Source of the DNA: Planctomycetota bacterium
GTDB lineage: Bacteria > Planctomycetota > UBA8742 > UBA2392
DNA: 61,016 bases
Assembly: GCA_019636195.1 (NCBI GenBank)
Contig: JAHBYA010000006.1
Coordinates: 1-61,016, forward strand
Direction of reading: 5' to 3'
The position numbers and the translations under genes were made by a program. Below are positions 34,312 through 43,529 of this stretch, in pieces (position 1 is the first letter of the stretch; every line of letters starts with the position of its first letter). Under the pieces are notes generated by a model. The model was given only the letters and a program-made list of their open reading frames with translations, was not told the DNA's origin and made no database searches.

Positions 34312-34743
34312 TTAAGACCGAGGCTGCACAGCCGGCTGTTTTTCGGGCATGCGGAAGTCGGCCAGCGTGTATGCCGCAAGTACCTTCTTGATCTGGCCCT
34401 CGACTTCGTTGAACACGTCTGTGATCTGGCAATCGCCGTAAAGCGTGCAGTCAGACTCGTTTGCGAAACACTCAAAGACGCGGGTGGGGCCGTCGATTTC
34501 GGTCAACACTTCAAGCAAAGTCACTTCGGCGGGATCGACCGCCAGCACAAACCCGCCGCTGGGGCCTTTCAGGCTGCGCACCACGCCCTTCTTGGCAAGC
34601 TGTTGCAGGATCTTTGACAGGAACGCCTTGGGGATCATCAGCTTTTCGGCGATTTCCTGCAGCGTGACGGGGCCGCGGGCGCGCCTGTCCACCAGGTACA
34701 TCAGGGCGCGCAAACCGTAGTCACTTTTCCGGCTGAAGATCAC
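34312..34743 (-). CDS. Rrf2-family transcription regulator, possible Fe-S sensor
   Basis: Winged-helix N-terminus ([19 protein letters not shown], with [28 protein letters not shown] as recognition region). Three cysteines, Cys92, Cys99 and Cys105 (C-x6-C-x5-C), match the cluster-binding arrangement of IscR/NsrR-like sensors. Could respond to iron-sulfur status, NO or redox. It sits 119 nt upstream of gdhA and may control it. 143 aa. Divergent from the YjbQ gene. Confidence 0.88.
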   Translation of the reverse strand: MIFSRKSDYGLRALMYLVDRRARGPVTLQEIAEKLMIPKAFLSKILQQLAKKGVVRSLKGPSGGFVLAVDPAEVTLLEVLTEIDGPTRVFECFANESDCTLYGDCQITDVFNEVEGQIKKVLAAYTLADFRMPEKQPAVQPRS

Positions 34744-34866
34744 AGGCGGCCTTTCGTGTGCCAGCCCCCATACTACAAAGGCCCGGCACCAAGGCAGCAG
34801 GCAGCGCGGAATTCCGGCCCTGAAGGCGCTTGCTTACCCCGGCCACTGTTGTTTCAAATCGTGCCG

Positions 34867-35340
34867 ATGAAAACCCACACCGAGTACCTGTACTTCAACA
34901 CCAAGGCCAAGCGCCAGTACATCCGCATCACCGACAAGGTCGAAGAGGTGGTGCGGCAATCCGGCGTGCGCGACGGCATGGCGCTGGTCTCAGCCATGCA
35001 CATCACAGCCGGCGTGTGGGTCAACGACGCCGAAGACGGCCTGCTGGATGACATCGACCACTGGCTGGAAAGCCTTACACCTTACGGCGCGTACCCCCAG
35101 ATCAAGTGGCCCGGGCCCGGCGAAGAAGGCCCGGTCAACGCAGTACGCAGCGAGTACAAGCACCACCGCACCGGCGAAGACAACGGCGACAGCCACCTGA
35201 AAAGCATACTTGTGCACCACCAGGTGATTGTGCCGATCACCGAGGGCCGGCTGGACCTGGGCACCTGGCAGCAGATTTACTACGCCGAGTTTGACGGCCA
35301 GCGCCGCAAACGGGTGATCATCAAGGTGATGGGAATCTGA
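34867..35340 (+). CDS. YjbQ/UPF0047 family protein
   Basis: The small beta-barrel-like family annotated as secondary thiamine-phosphate synthase enzyme. Conserved C-terminal block [38 protein letters not shown] and the [12 protein letters not shown] region with its His are clear. Weak thiamine-phosphate synthase activity is reported for relatives, but the real role is uncertain. 157 aa. The ATG at 34867 is chosen over the 34756 frame start by family length. Stop overlaps the next start by one base. Confidence 0.85.
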   Translation: MKTHTEYLYFNTKAKRQYIRITDKVEEVVRQSGVRDGMALVSAMHITAGVWVNDAEDGLLDDIDHWLESLTPYGAYPQIKWPGPGEEGPVNAVRSEYKHHRTGEDNGDSHLKSILVHHQVIVPITEGRLDLGTWQQIYYAEFDGQRRKRVIIKVMGI

Positions 35341-35555
35341 TGCGATGGGAAGCTGACAACTTCTTGAAGTGGACTGAGATGCCGTGGTGGCTGAGGTGGA
35401 TTGTGTGTCTGATCCCTATCGGCGTGGGCATCGCGGGCCTCGCCGCCGGAAGATTCTGGGTTTGGGTCTGGGCGATAGGCGGCCTGCTATGCCTGATCAA
35501 CCTGTTCTTAACTTGGCGTGACGTGCTGGATTACCTTCAGCACCGCGGCAAGTAA
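35340..35555 (+). CDS. Small membrane protein, two segments
   Basis: 71 residues, Trp-rich, with two hydrophobic stretches (about 20-37 and 41-58). Start overlaps the YjbQ stop as TGATG, so translation is coupled. No known family recognised. Confidence 0.7.
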   Translation: MRWEADNFLKWTEMPWWLRWIVCLIPIGVGIAGLAAGRFWVWVWAIGGLLCLINLFLTWRDVLDYLQHRGK

Positions 35556-35582
35556 CAGGTCCGGGCAATCCACGTTGCCGAC

Positions 35583-36974
35583 TCAACCGCCGTTGCGATT
35601 TTCGCCCAGCAGGGTACGGCGCAGGTGCTCGACTTCGTCGTTCAGGGCGCGGGACTTCTCGACCTTGGCCTCGATCGCCTGCACGGCAAACACCACCGTC
35701 GTGTGGTTCTTGCCGCCGAAGTAGCGCCCGATCTCTTTCAGGCTGTAGCTGGTCAGCCGTCGCGCCAAGAACATGCACACCTGCCGCGCCAGCGCCACCG
35801 GGCGCTTGCGCAGGCGGCTGTGAAGCTGCTGGCTTGTGACGCCGTAGTGCGCGATCACCACGTTTTCAATGTCGTTCAACTCGACCATGCGCGAGCGCGC
35901 GCTGACAAAGTCCTGCAGCGCCTGCTCTGCCAGGTGCAGGGTGACCTTCTCGCCGGTCAGGCCGGCCAGCGCGACCAGGCGCGTGACGTAGCCCTCAAGC
36001 TCGCGCACGTTGCACTCAAGCTTGTCGGCCAGGTACTCAACGACCGACTGCGGAAACAACTGGCGGTGGCCTTCCAGCTTGCTCTTGATGATGGCAAGGC
36101 GCGTGTTGCGCGGCGGCAGCTTGATCTCGGCGATCATGCCCTGCATGAAGCGGGTGGTCAGCTGCTCCTTGAACTCTTCCAGTTCGCGCGGGTGCTGGTC
36201 GCTGGCCAGCACAACCTGTTTGCCCGCCTGCTCAAGGGTATTGAAGGTGTGCAGCAGCTCTTCCTGGCTGACGTCCTTGCCGCCCAGGAAGTGCAGGTCG
36301 TCAATGATCAGCACATCCAGGCTGCGGAAGCGGCGCCGGAAAGCATCGACGTCGCGCCTTTGCAGCGCGTTGACGTACTGGTTCACGAAGTACTCGGCGG
36401 GAATGTACAGCGTTTCCTTGCTGGGGAAGCGCTCAAGCACTTCGCGCGCGATGCCCTGCAGCAGGTGGGTCTTGCCCACGCCGGTCTTGCCGTAGATGAA
36501 AAGCGGGTTGAAGGCCTGGCCGGGCTTGCGGGCAACTTCCCACGAACAATTGAACGCAAGCTGGTTGTTCGGGCCGACGATTACGCGGTCAAGGGTGTAG
36601 CGCTCGTTCAGGTTGAACACCTGCTTCGGCGGCGCTTCATCATTGCGGTCTTTGGCAACGGGTTCGCCGGATGCGCGGCGGGCTGTCTCTTCCTGCTTGC
36701 GCAACTGGCGGAACAGGTGGCCGTTCACGCTGTACTTGATGTCCGCCGGCCGGAAACCGACCACGCGGCTGACGCTGTTGAGGATGTCCTCGCTGTACTG
36801 GCTCTTCAGCCAGTCCGAAACCACGAGGTTGGGCACGCCCACCTCAATCAACTCGGGCTCAAGCCGGACAATCAGCGTGCTGCGCAGCCACAACTTGAAT
36901 ACATCGGCGCCAACACGTTCCTGCAGGTCCATCAGGACCCGGTTCCATTGCTCTTTGGCGAGTGCTTCCGTCAC
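35583..36974 (-). CDS. dnaA: Chromosomal replication initiator DnaA
   Basis: AAA+ protein that opens the origin. Domain I at the N-terminus (EQWNRVLMDLQERV), Walker A GKTGVGKT (162-169), Walker B IIDDLHF (about 223-229), and C-terminal helix-turn-helix signature IGRYFGGKNHTTV that binds DnaA boxes. GTG start at 36974 is supported by GGAGAG six nt upstream and by domain I beginning there; the frame continues upstream without DnaA-like sequence. 463 aa. No dnaN, recF or gyrB next to it. Confidence 0.95.
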   Translation of the reverse strand: MTEALAKEQWNRVLMDLQERVGADVFKLWLRSTLIVRLEPELIEVGVPNLVVSDWLKSQYSEDILNSVSRVVGFRPADIKYSVNGHLFRQLRKQEETARRASGEPVAKDRNDEAPPKQVFNLNERYTLDRVIVGPNNQLAFNCSWEVARKPGQAFNPLFIYGKTGVGKTHLLQGIAREVLERFPSKETLYIPAEYFVNQYVNALQRRDVDAFRRRFRSLDVLIIDDLHFLGGKDVSQEELLHTFNTLEQAGKQVVLASDQHPRELEEFKEQLTTRFMQGMIAEIKLPPRNTRLAIIKSKLEGHRQLFPQSVVEYLADKLECNVRELEGYVTRLVALAGLTGEKVTLHLAEQALQDFVSARSRMVELNDIENVVIAHYGVTSQQLHSRLRKRPVALARQVCMFLARRLTSYSLKEIGRYFGGKNHTTVVFAVQAIEAKVEKSRALNDEVEHLRRTLLGENRNGG

Positions 36975-37397
36975 GCCCTGCTCTCCGCAGGCATTCGCAA
37001 GTTGCTTCACCGCATCATTCGCGGTGATCCCGATGATGTTGCGAACGCCCCCAGCCTCTTTTTCGAAGTTTCCTACGTGTGGACGGGCGAAAGTATCACC
37101 GCAACACACTGTCGTCAAACCCTGCTTGCAAATCACCGCAAACCGTTGCGCATGGCCGTTTCCAGGCGACCGGCAACGCGGATGCGCGCCGCGCCGTTGC
37201 CGCTTCGCGCGCGCGATGGTTCGCGAATTTTCCACAGGGATGCACATGGCGCACCTGTTCGCGTCCGGTGCACGGTTTTTGCTTGATTTTTTGTCGCCTG
37301 TGCGTCGCCCGCGGCACCGATCAACAGCGTTCGCGTACAACTCGGCCGCATCAGGCCACGCTGGACGACGCAGGCGCCTGCTTTCAAACTGCCGACT
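36975..37397. other. 423-nt region upstream of dnaA, possible origin or dnaA regulatory region
   Basis: No gene. One perfect DnaA box, TTTTCCACA (37228-37236; fits TTWTNCACA), with a weaker GGATGCACA two nt further. An AT-rich run follows at about 37275-37298. With one good box this may be autoregulation rather than oriC. Confidence 0.35.
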
Positions 37398-37754
37398 ATG
37401 CAGCCCAACTCGCTGTATCGCGCAGCAACCCAGGCCGCCCGCGAGTGGTGCCGCGAAATCGTTGAACGCCTGGGGCCGGCCCACGAAGCCGCCGCCTACG
37501 CCGAGTGGAACCGTGACCGTTTCTGGTTCTGGGTTGTGGACCGGGCCATTGAGCACGTCGAAGGCAAAGTCTACTGGGAAGAGTGCGGTCGCCGGAACTT
37601 TTCACGCGCCGGCCAGCGCCCGGCGCTTGATGAAGCAGTGCGCCGAGTGCGCGAGTTGCAGCGCCAGCTTGCGATGGACTCGCTGCCCAGCTTCAAGGCC
37701 AAAGAAGAGCTGGTCAACAAGCTTGCGGAGGCCGCCAACGAGCTGCTGGAGTAG
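37398..37754 (+). CDS. Hypothetical protein
   Basis: 118 residues, helical, charged and Trp-rich in the first half (AAYAEWNRDRFWFWVVD), ending in a Glu/Leu-rich helix. Codon third positions are GC-rich, as in real genes here. No Shine-Dalgarno is obvious and no family is recognised. Divergent from dnaA and tail-to-tail with the DUF4863 gene. Confidence 0.6.
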   Translation: MQPNSLYRAATQAAREWCREIVERLGPAHEAAAYAEWNRDRFWFWVVDRAIEHVEGKVYWEECGRRNFSRAGQRPALDEAVRRVRELQRQLAMDSLPSFKAKEELVNKLAEAANELLE

Positions 37755-37774
37755 CAGCGTCGCAGGCCCGGCGC

Positions 37775-38233
37775 CTACCACTCCACGGCGCCGTCCGGCA
37801 GCATGTAGAAGATCAGCATCTTGCCGCCCTGCACGCTCGGCACATGCGCGCTGCCCGGCGCAAACACCGCCCAGCCCGGTTCAAACCCGCAGAACTTCGG
37901 GGCGCCTTCAAGCGCGAGCATGCAATTGACTTCGCCCTTCAAGTGCTTGTGCTTCGGGCCGTCGCCCCACAGCAGCACGGCGTCAATGCTGTAGCCGTCA
38001 CCCTTTTCCGGCTTGGCCACGCGCGAAAAACGCGACGGCCCTGCCTCGCGACCGCAAAGCCACCCTTCGCGCAGGCCTGAATCGGCCAGCGCACGCAATG
38101 CGCTGAACAACTCACCCCCAGGCGGGAACTGCTGCGCCAGGCTTTCGCGCGCGGTCTGCGTATCGGCAAGGTCCAGTGCTTTCAGGTGCGCCAGCACGGG
38201 CTTAAGCGCGGCAATGATCGTATCGTTCGACAT
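37775..38233 (-). CDS. DUF4863 / 4-hydroxylaminobenzoate lyase-like cupin
   Basis: Cupin-like protein with the family pattern GWLCGREAGPSRFSRVAKP, then KHKHLKGEVNCMLALEG (metal-binding His, Glu), PGWAVFAPGSAHVPSV (second cupin motif) and LIFYMLPDGAVEW. Related PnbB converts 4-hydroxylaminobenzoate to protocatechuate and ammonia; whether this member does so is unproven, as no nitroaromatic genes are near. 152 aa. ATG at 38233. Confidence 0.68.
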   Translation of the reverse strand: MSNDTIIAALKPVLAHLKALDLADTQTARESLAQQFPPGGELFSALRALADSGLREGWLCGREAGPSRFSRVAKPEKGDGYSIDAVLLWGDGPKHKHLKGEVNCMLALEGAPKFCGFEPGWAVFAPGSAHVPSVQGGKMLIFYMLPDGAVEW

Positions 38234-38346
38234 GCCGCAAGTGTAGCGCGGCGCGACGGCAGTTGAACCGCAGAAACCGAAACTTGAAGGGTAATGCGCG
38301 GGTCCATTCTTCCGTAGTATAAGGTACAGCCTTTTCAGGACCGTGG

Positions 38347-41211
38347 ATGCGCTTTGCCCCGCCAATTTTGCTGCTGTTGCTGGTTGTCACCGGCTGCGGC
38401 AACACCGTGCCGCCTTCCAACGGCGGCAACCGCGGCGGCGTTTCGCCGGTGCCGACGACCATCCCGTCGATCCGGGCGATTTTCCCGGCTGACCTTGCCG
38501 CGCGCGGCAGGCCCGACAACGTGCCGCACCCTACGCTGCAACGCGTGGTGCTGCAGGCGCCCGCGGGCACACCGATCCGGGTTTTGCGCGGCAGCAACGA
38601 CGTGCCCTTCCGCGCCGCACGCGTGCAGCTTGCGGACGGCACCGTCCTGCATGAGCTTGAGCTTGAACAGCCGCTCGGCACGGGCAGCATTGTGGTGACA
38701 GCCGGCGACTACACGCTGGCGCTGGTGCCGGACGCGGTGGCTGGCGTGCTGGTGCAGCCCGCGGTGCGGCCGCGCACACCCAGGGCGCTGGCCGACGACC
38801 TCGCGCGCTCGCGCAGCGCGCTGTTTGCATCCACCGACGTTGAATTGCTGCTGGCCGGCGGCCTGCCTACGCTGGCAACCGGCCTGTCGCTGCGCTGCGG
38901 CCACGGCGCGCCGATCGCGCTGCAGCTGACCATGGCGCGCGAAGGCATTGTCGCTGCGCCGGCAAGCCCGCCGATGCCCGGCCGGGTGTATCACCTTGCA
39001 CCCGCGCAGGGCGCGCGCACACCTTACGGCACACCCGCCGAGCCGCCGTTCTGGCTGGTGTGCGGGGGCGCGCAGGCACGGCGCTGCATCGGCATGCTGC
39101 GCGCGGACATGAACCGCGACGGTGAGCCTGAGCTGCTGGCGCTGTACGCCGACGGCGCGGTCACCGCGCTGTCAGACCCCGAGCGCGCCGCCGAGACGCT
39201 GCTGCCCGGCGGTGATGAGCAGGGAGTTGCGTTTGCGGCCGGCGACTTCACGGGCAACGGCGCGCAGGACCTGGCGGTGCTGCTGCGCGGCGCGACATCC
39301 ACGCGCCTGCTGTTGCTGCACAACCAGTCGCGCGGCGCCGCCTCGCGACTTGCCCTGCACAGCGAACAGTTGCAGCTCGAAGCGCCGGTGGCAATACGCG
39401 CCGCCGACTTTGACCGCGACGGTCGCGATGACCTTGCGATCCTGGATGCCTTTGGCGAAGTCATGCTGCGCTTCTCAGGCCGCGAACCGTTGAAGGTCCC
39501 CGGCCTGGCGCCGCGCATGCTGGCCTGCGGGCTGAACACCGCCGACTTCAACGGCGACGGGCGGCCCGACCTGTTTGTGCTCGGCGCCGACGGGCAGGGG
39601 CGCGTGCTGCTGAACAACGGCGCGGGCTTTCGCGACAACGGCACGCTGCGCGTTGCACCCGCCCAGCACGCCGCAACCGGCGACCTTGATGGCGACCGCA
39701 TGGCCGACCTTGTGCTGACCAGCCGCACAGCCGGCCTGCAGATCCTGCCCGGCGCGGACATGCGGCCACGGCAGATCGCGCTGCAGGCGGGCGATGAGCC
39801 CCGCCTTGCCGGCGGGCTGGTGCTCGCGGACGTAAACCGCGACAGCCGCAGCGACATCGTGCTGGCGCTGGAAGATGAGTCCGGCGTGTGCGATGCGGTT
39901 GCGCTGTACCTGAACCACGACAAGGCCGACGGCGCGCCTGACGCCGTGCTGCCGCTGGGCGTGCGCATGGTGATCCATCACCTCGCGTACTGGCGCGAAC
40001 ACCTGATGATCGCCAGCGACCTCGGGCTGATGATGCTGAAGGTCAGCACTGAGCAGATGCCGCCTTCTGCCGACAGCAAGGTACGATTCGTGGCGGCGTA
40101 CAACCCGGTACCGCGCATCCCTTCGCCGCTGGCCGCCGCCGTTTCGGACCTCAACGACGACGGCAAGGCTGACCTCGCGACGATTGACGCCAACGGCCGG
40201 CTGCAAGTGTGGCTTGCGGGCGCGGAAGGCGAGCCGTTTGCGCTGTCGGGCGACGCGATCGACCTGGGCGGCCCCGGCACACTGCAGGCGATTGACTTTG
40301 ACAAGGACTCGTTTCCTGACCTGCTGTTCATCCCCGCGGACCCGCGCCTGAAGCCGCGCCTGTTGCGCAACAACCGGCAGGGCCGCTTTTCCGACGACGA
40401 AACCGGCCTGCTGCCCACGCCCCCCACCGGCCTGCGCGGCGCGCCCGTGCTGGGCGACTTCGACCGCGACGGCGACCTCGATGTCTTCTGGCCCAGCCCG
40501 CTGGGCCGCGTACAGTACAACGAGGGCCGCAACGGATGGCGCGACAGCCGCAGCGAGCTTGAGATCCGCGACGATCGCGGCCTGCGACTGCAGTTCAGCG
40601 CCGAGTTGTGCTGCGCTGATTTCACGCGTGACGGCATTGCCGACATCGTGGCGGTGATGCAGCCCGGCGAAAACCAGGGGCCGCAGTATCTTGTGTTGTG
40701 GGTCGGCACCGGCAGCACCAACGACGACATTCCGCCTTTCAAGCCTGTGCTGACGCAGGCGCTTACCGGCCGCTTCTTCGGCCTTAGCCCCGCGGACTAC
40801 TCGGGCAACGGTCGCCTTGACCTTGCGCTGGGCTATGCACCCGAAGACGGCGACCCGAAACTGACCCTGCTGCGCCTGCGCAATGACCTTACGTTTGAAG
40901 TGTTTGAGGGCGCGCCCGCGGCCAAGGGGGTGCTGCTGGACCTTGCCATGGACGACCTCGACCGCGATGGCGACCTTGACCTGATTGTCACTGAGCGCAC
41001 CGACGACGGCGTGGCGACAACCATCTGGATCAACGACGGGCGCGGCGCCTTCAAGCAGGCCGACGAGGCGCAGAAGTCGCTGCTGGAGGCGCTGGGCGGC
41101 TTTGCCGCCGTGAACATTTCGCTGGCTGACTTCGACGGCGACGGCCGCCCCGACTTGCTGGCGATCGACGCCGATGGCAACGTCGTGCTAGTGCGCACAA
41201 CACTGCCTTAG
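38347..41211 (+). CDS. FG-GAP/VCBS-repeat lipoprotein
   Basis: Lipobox VVTGC (about residues 13-17) on a 954-residue chain. From about residue 255 there are 13 Ca-binding-type motifs of form D-x-[DN]-x-D-G-x-x-D (such as DFNGDGRPDL, DLDRDGDLDL), the pattern of VCBS/FG-GAP beta-propeller blades; two seven-bladed propellers would fit. The first 240 residues are an unrecognised beta-rich part. Probably surface-exposed with adhesion or binding role. SD weak. Confidence 0.85.
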   Translation: MRFAPPILLLLLVVTGCGNTVPPSNGGNRGGVSPVPTTIPSIRAIFPADLAARGRPDNVPHPTLQRVVLQAPAGTPIRVLRGSNDVPFRAARVQLADGTVLHELELEQPLGTGSIVVTAGDYTLALVPDAVAGVLVQPAVRPRTPRALADDLARSRSALFASTDVELLLAGGLPTLATGLSLRCGHGAPIALQLTMAREGIVAAPASPPMPGRVYHLAPAQGARTPYGTPAEPPFWLVCGGAQARRCIGMLRADMNRDGEPELLALYADGAVTALSDPERAAETLLPGGDEQGVAFAAGDFTGNGAQDLAVLLRGATSTRLLLLHNQSRGAASRLALHSEQLQLEAPVAIRAADFDRDGRDDLAILDAFGEVMLRFSGREPLKVPGLAPRMLACGLNTADFNGDGRPDLFVLGADGQGRVLLNNGAGFRDNGTLRVAPAQHAATGDLDGDRMADLVLTSRTAGLQILPGADMRPRQIALQAGDEPRLAGGLVLADVNRDSRSDIVLALEDESGVCDAVALYLNHDKADGAPDAVLPLGVRMVIHHLAYWREHLMIASDLGLMMLKVSTEQMPPSADSKVRFVAAYNPVPRIPSPLAAAVSDLNDDGKADLATIDANGRLQVWLAGAEGEPFALSGDAIDLGGPGTLQAIDFDKDSFPDLLFIPADPRLKPRLLRNNRQGRFSDDETGLLPTPPTGLRGAPVLGDFDRDGDLDVFWPSPLGRVQYNEGRNGWRDSRSELEIRDDRGLRLQFSAELCCADFTRDGIADIVAVMQPGENQGPQYLVLWVGTGSTNDDIPPFKPVLTQALTGRFFGLSPADYSGNGRLDLALGYAPEDGDPKLTLLRLRNDLTFEVFEGAPAAKGVLLDLAMDDLDRDGDLDLIVTERTDDGVATTIWINDGRGAFKQADEAQKSLLEALGGFAAVNISLADFDGDGRPDLLAIDADGNVVLVRTTLP

Positions 41212-41256
41212 TCCGTTCGGTTCTCGTTGCCCCGAATACCCGACGCCGAAACTCCG

Positions 41257-41991
41257 ATGACCCCCACCGCTGAAATCATCGCCGCCGACATCGGCAACAC
41301 CGGCATGACTCTCTGCGCCATGCGCGGCCTGGACGTACTGGTAACCATTGACGTGTCAAGCTCAGCGACCGTGGATGAGTTGCGCGCCGCGCTTGCGCCC
41401 TGCGACCGCGCCTGGCCGCTGGTTGCAGCCAGTGTCAACCCCCGCGCGCTGGCAACCCTTGAGCAGGCCTGGGGCGGGGCGGCATTCGCTTTCGGGCGCG
41501 ACGGCCGTGTGCCGATTGAAAATCGCACCCGCACGCCCGAGCAGGCGGGGCAGGACCGGCTGGTGAACGCGCTGGCGGCAAAGCACCGGGCGGGCGAGAA
41601 CGCGGTGGTGATTGACTTCGGCACGGCGATCACGTTTGACGTGGTCAAGGGCGGCGCGTACGTGGGCGGCGTGATCAGCCCGGGCATCGGCCTTGCCATG
41701 GAAGCGCTGCACCAGCGCACGGCGCTGCTGCCGCTGGTGAGAATCAGCGAGCAGAAGCCGCCGGCTGTGGGCGACGACACCGTCAGTGCAATCAACGCGG
41801 GCGCGTACTACGGCACAATCGGGCTGGTGGGCAACATACTTGCGGAGGTGCTGAAGACGTACGCTCAGCGCCCGCGCGTGATCGCGACCGGCGGCTACGG
41901 CGCGCACCTTGCGCCGGACATCAGGGGCATCGACGAAGTCGTGCCTGAGCTGACGCACCTCGGCATCGCGCTGGCCTTTGCTCGGCGATAA
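41257..41991 (+). CDS. coaX: Type III pantothenate kinase
   Basis: First step of CoA synthesis, using the ASKHA ATPase fold. Motifs ADIGNTGMTL (phosphate 1), VIDFGTAITFDVV (phosphate 2) and GGVISPGIGLAMEALHQRTALLP are conserved, with GGYGAHLAP near the end. 244 aa is usual. ATG at 41257; a TTG at 41227 is an alternative start. Confidence 0.92.
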   Translation: MTPTAEIIAADIGNTGMTLCAMRGLDVLVTIDVSSSATVDELRAALAPCDRAWPLVAASVNPRALATLEQAWGGAAFAFGRDGRVPIENRTRTPEQAGQDRLVNALAAKHRAGENAVVIDFGTAITFDVVKGGAYVGGVISPGIGLAMEALHQRTALLPLVRISEQKPPAVGDDTVSAINAGAYYGTIGLVGNILAEVLKTYAQRPRVIATGGYGAHLAPDIRGIDEVVPELTHLGIALAFARR

Positions 41992-42062
41992 GCCGCCTGC
42001 TGCCCGCGCCGCCGGTTCAGGCTATACTGCGCGCCCCGCCCTGCCCCGTGGTGGATCGTTCG

Positions 42063-43520
42063 ATGCGTGTTTTCAGCCTGTTTGCGCTGCTGCTGCTTGC
42101 CTCATGCACGTCATCGCCCGGTGGCGGCAACAACGCCGGCGGAAACGGCAGCACCAACCCGCCGCCCAGGGGCCGCATCCAGCACACCGAAGAAGAAGCC
42201 GAGAAGTTCGTCCGCCGCTTTGAGGGCCTGCGCGCCGGACTGGTCAACTACTACAACCCTACCAAGGTTGAACTGGTCAGCCGCGAGTTCACCGCCGAGA
42301 CCGTGGTCTTTCGCCTGAACAACACCGGCGACACCGGCGCATTTCATACCGCCGCGGTCGATCTCGCCGCCGAGCTGGCTGAGAAGTTGTGGCGCCACAC
42401 CACAGCCGAGCACGAGTTTGTCGTCGAGTCGCACCTGGCCATCGTGAAGGTTCAGTCGATCGGCATACCCGCCGGCAGCCGCGCGGGCGACCACATACCC
42501 GTGGCCATGCGCCTGACCGGCAACGCCAGTGACGTCCACGGCGGCTATGTGTATGCCACGCCGCTGCGCAACAGGCTGGGCAAGGTGGTGGCTGTGCTGC
42601 GCGAAGGCTACCTGCCCTTTGACGTGGACAAGATGCCTGCCGACGAAGTGACGGCCGAAATGCGCGCCGACGCCAAGAACCTTGAACGACGGGAGTCCGC
42701 CACCGGCCCGTGGTACCTACTGCGCAAGGGCGTGCAGTTGGCCGGCGACGTGTCGGCAGACGACCTGTCGGCGGACCAGATCATCCTGCCCCTTGAGCGC
42801 GTGATTGATCGCGTGTTTGAGACCGACGTGGTGGTGCGCACGCTCAGCGCCGAGTATATCCCCGACGTGTTGCGCGACATTGAACGCCAGATGCGCGAGC
42901 AGGGCCTGCCGGTAAAGGCTGAGCACAACCAGGACAAGCTGGTGATCACTCCCTTGGGCGTGCGCGAGGTGCCGCTTTCACAGGTGTATGAGCGCATTGC
43001 CGAGCTGCGGGTCGATATCCGGCCCAAGACGCGCATGATCATTGTGTTTGACGACGCGCTGTTCCGCGTCGCGATTTACGGCGCGCCCAACCTGCGCTTC
43101 ATGCTGGGCGACGTGGCGCTTACCACCGACCCGTTCACGCGCGACAAGCCCGGCGTGGCGCCGTACCAACTGCCGTTTCGCGTAAGCTGCCGCGTACTTG
43201 AGCGCGCCAAACCCGGCCGCAGCGGCAAGTACGGCGTAACCACGGACGAAGAGCGTGAACGCGGCGTCGTGAACGACGGCAGCAAAGGGCGCGTGCGCCT
43301 TGCCTGGAGCCGCTGGAAAGACGGCCGCCAGATCGCCGAAAAAACCGAAGAGCTCGATACCGCGGACCTGAGTGAAATCCTGCGCCACATGTGGGTGCGC
43401 GGCGCGGGTCCGCGCGAAATCCTGTCGTTTGTGATTGAGGCTGACTCAAGCTACGCCATCAATGCCGAGCTTGGCTTCAACCACCACAAGATTGACCCGA
43501 ACCGCCTGGAAGGCCGTTGA
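42063..43520 (+). CDS. FlgI-like lipoprotein (P-ring related domain)
   Basis: Lipobox LLASC (about residues 11-15). The part with VKVQSIGIPAGSRAGDHIPV, GNASDVHGGYVYATPLRN and VVAVLREGYLPF follows the order seen in flagellar P-ring protein FlgI (ANLPPFARPG, GDAKSLRGGTLLxTPL). The C-terminal half (ERIAELRVDIRPKTRMIIVFDD) has no match I know. No flagellar gene lies nearby, and FlgI is normally not a lipoprotein, so this is probably a related envelope protein. Convergent with clpX. 485 aa. Confidence 0.68.
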   Translation: MRVFSLFALLLLASCTSSPGGGNNAGGNGSTNPPPRGRIQHTEEEAEKFVRRFEGLRAGLVNYYNPTKVELVSREFTAETVVFRLNNTGDTGAFHTAAVDLAAELAEKLWRHTTAEHEFVVESHLAIVKVQSIGIPAGSRAGDHIPVAMRLTGNASDVHGGYVYATPLRNRLGKVVAVLREGYLPFDVDKMPADEVTAEMRADAKNLERRESATGPWYLLRKGVQLAGDVSADDLSADQIILPLERVIDRVFETDVVVRTLSAEYIPDVLRDIERQMREQGLPVKAEHNQDKLVITPLGVREVPLSQVYERIAELRVDIRPKTRMIIVFDDALFRVAIYGAPNLRFMLGDVALTTDPFTRDKPGVAPYQLPFRVSCRVLERAKPGRSGKYGVTTDEERERGVVNDGSKGRVRLAWSRWKDGRQIAEKTEELDTADLSEILRHMWVRGAGPREILSFVIEADSSYAINAELGFNHHKIDPNRLEGR

Positions 43521-43529
43521 TGCGCGGCC

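Noticed and set aside
36975..37397. Firm call of oriC
   Set aside because: Only one good DnaA box is visible; kept as a low-confidence region only.
36975..37556. N-terminal extension of dnaA to 657 aa
   Set aside because: No DnaA-like sequence upstream of residue 1 of domain I; the GTG at 36974 has a good ribosome site, and the extension overlaps the divergent gene at 37398.
42063..43520. Part of a flagellar operon
   Set aside because: No other flagellar gene is present, and the neighbours are coaX and clpX.
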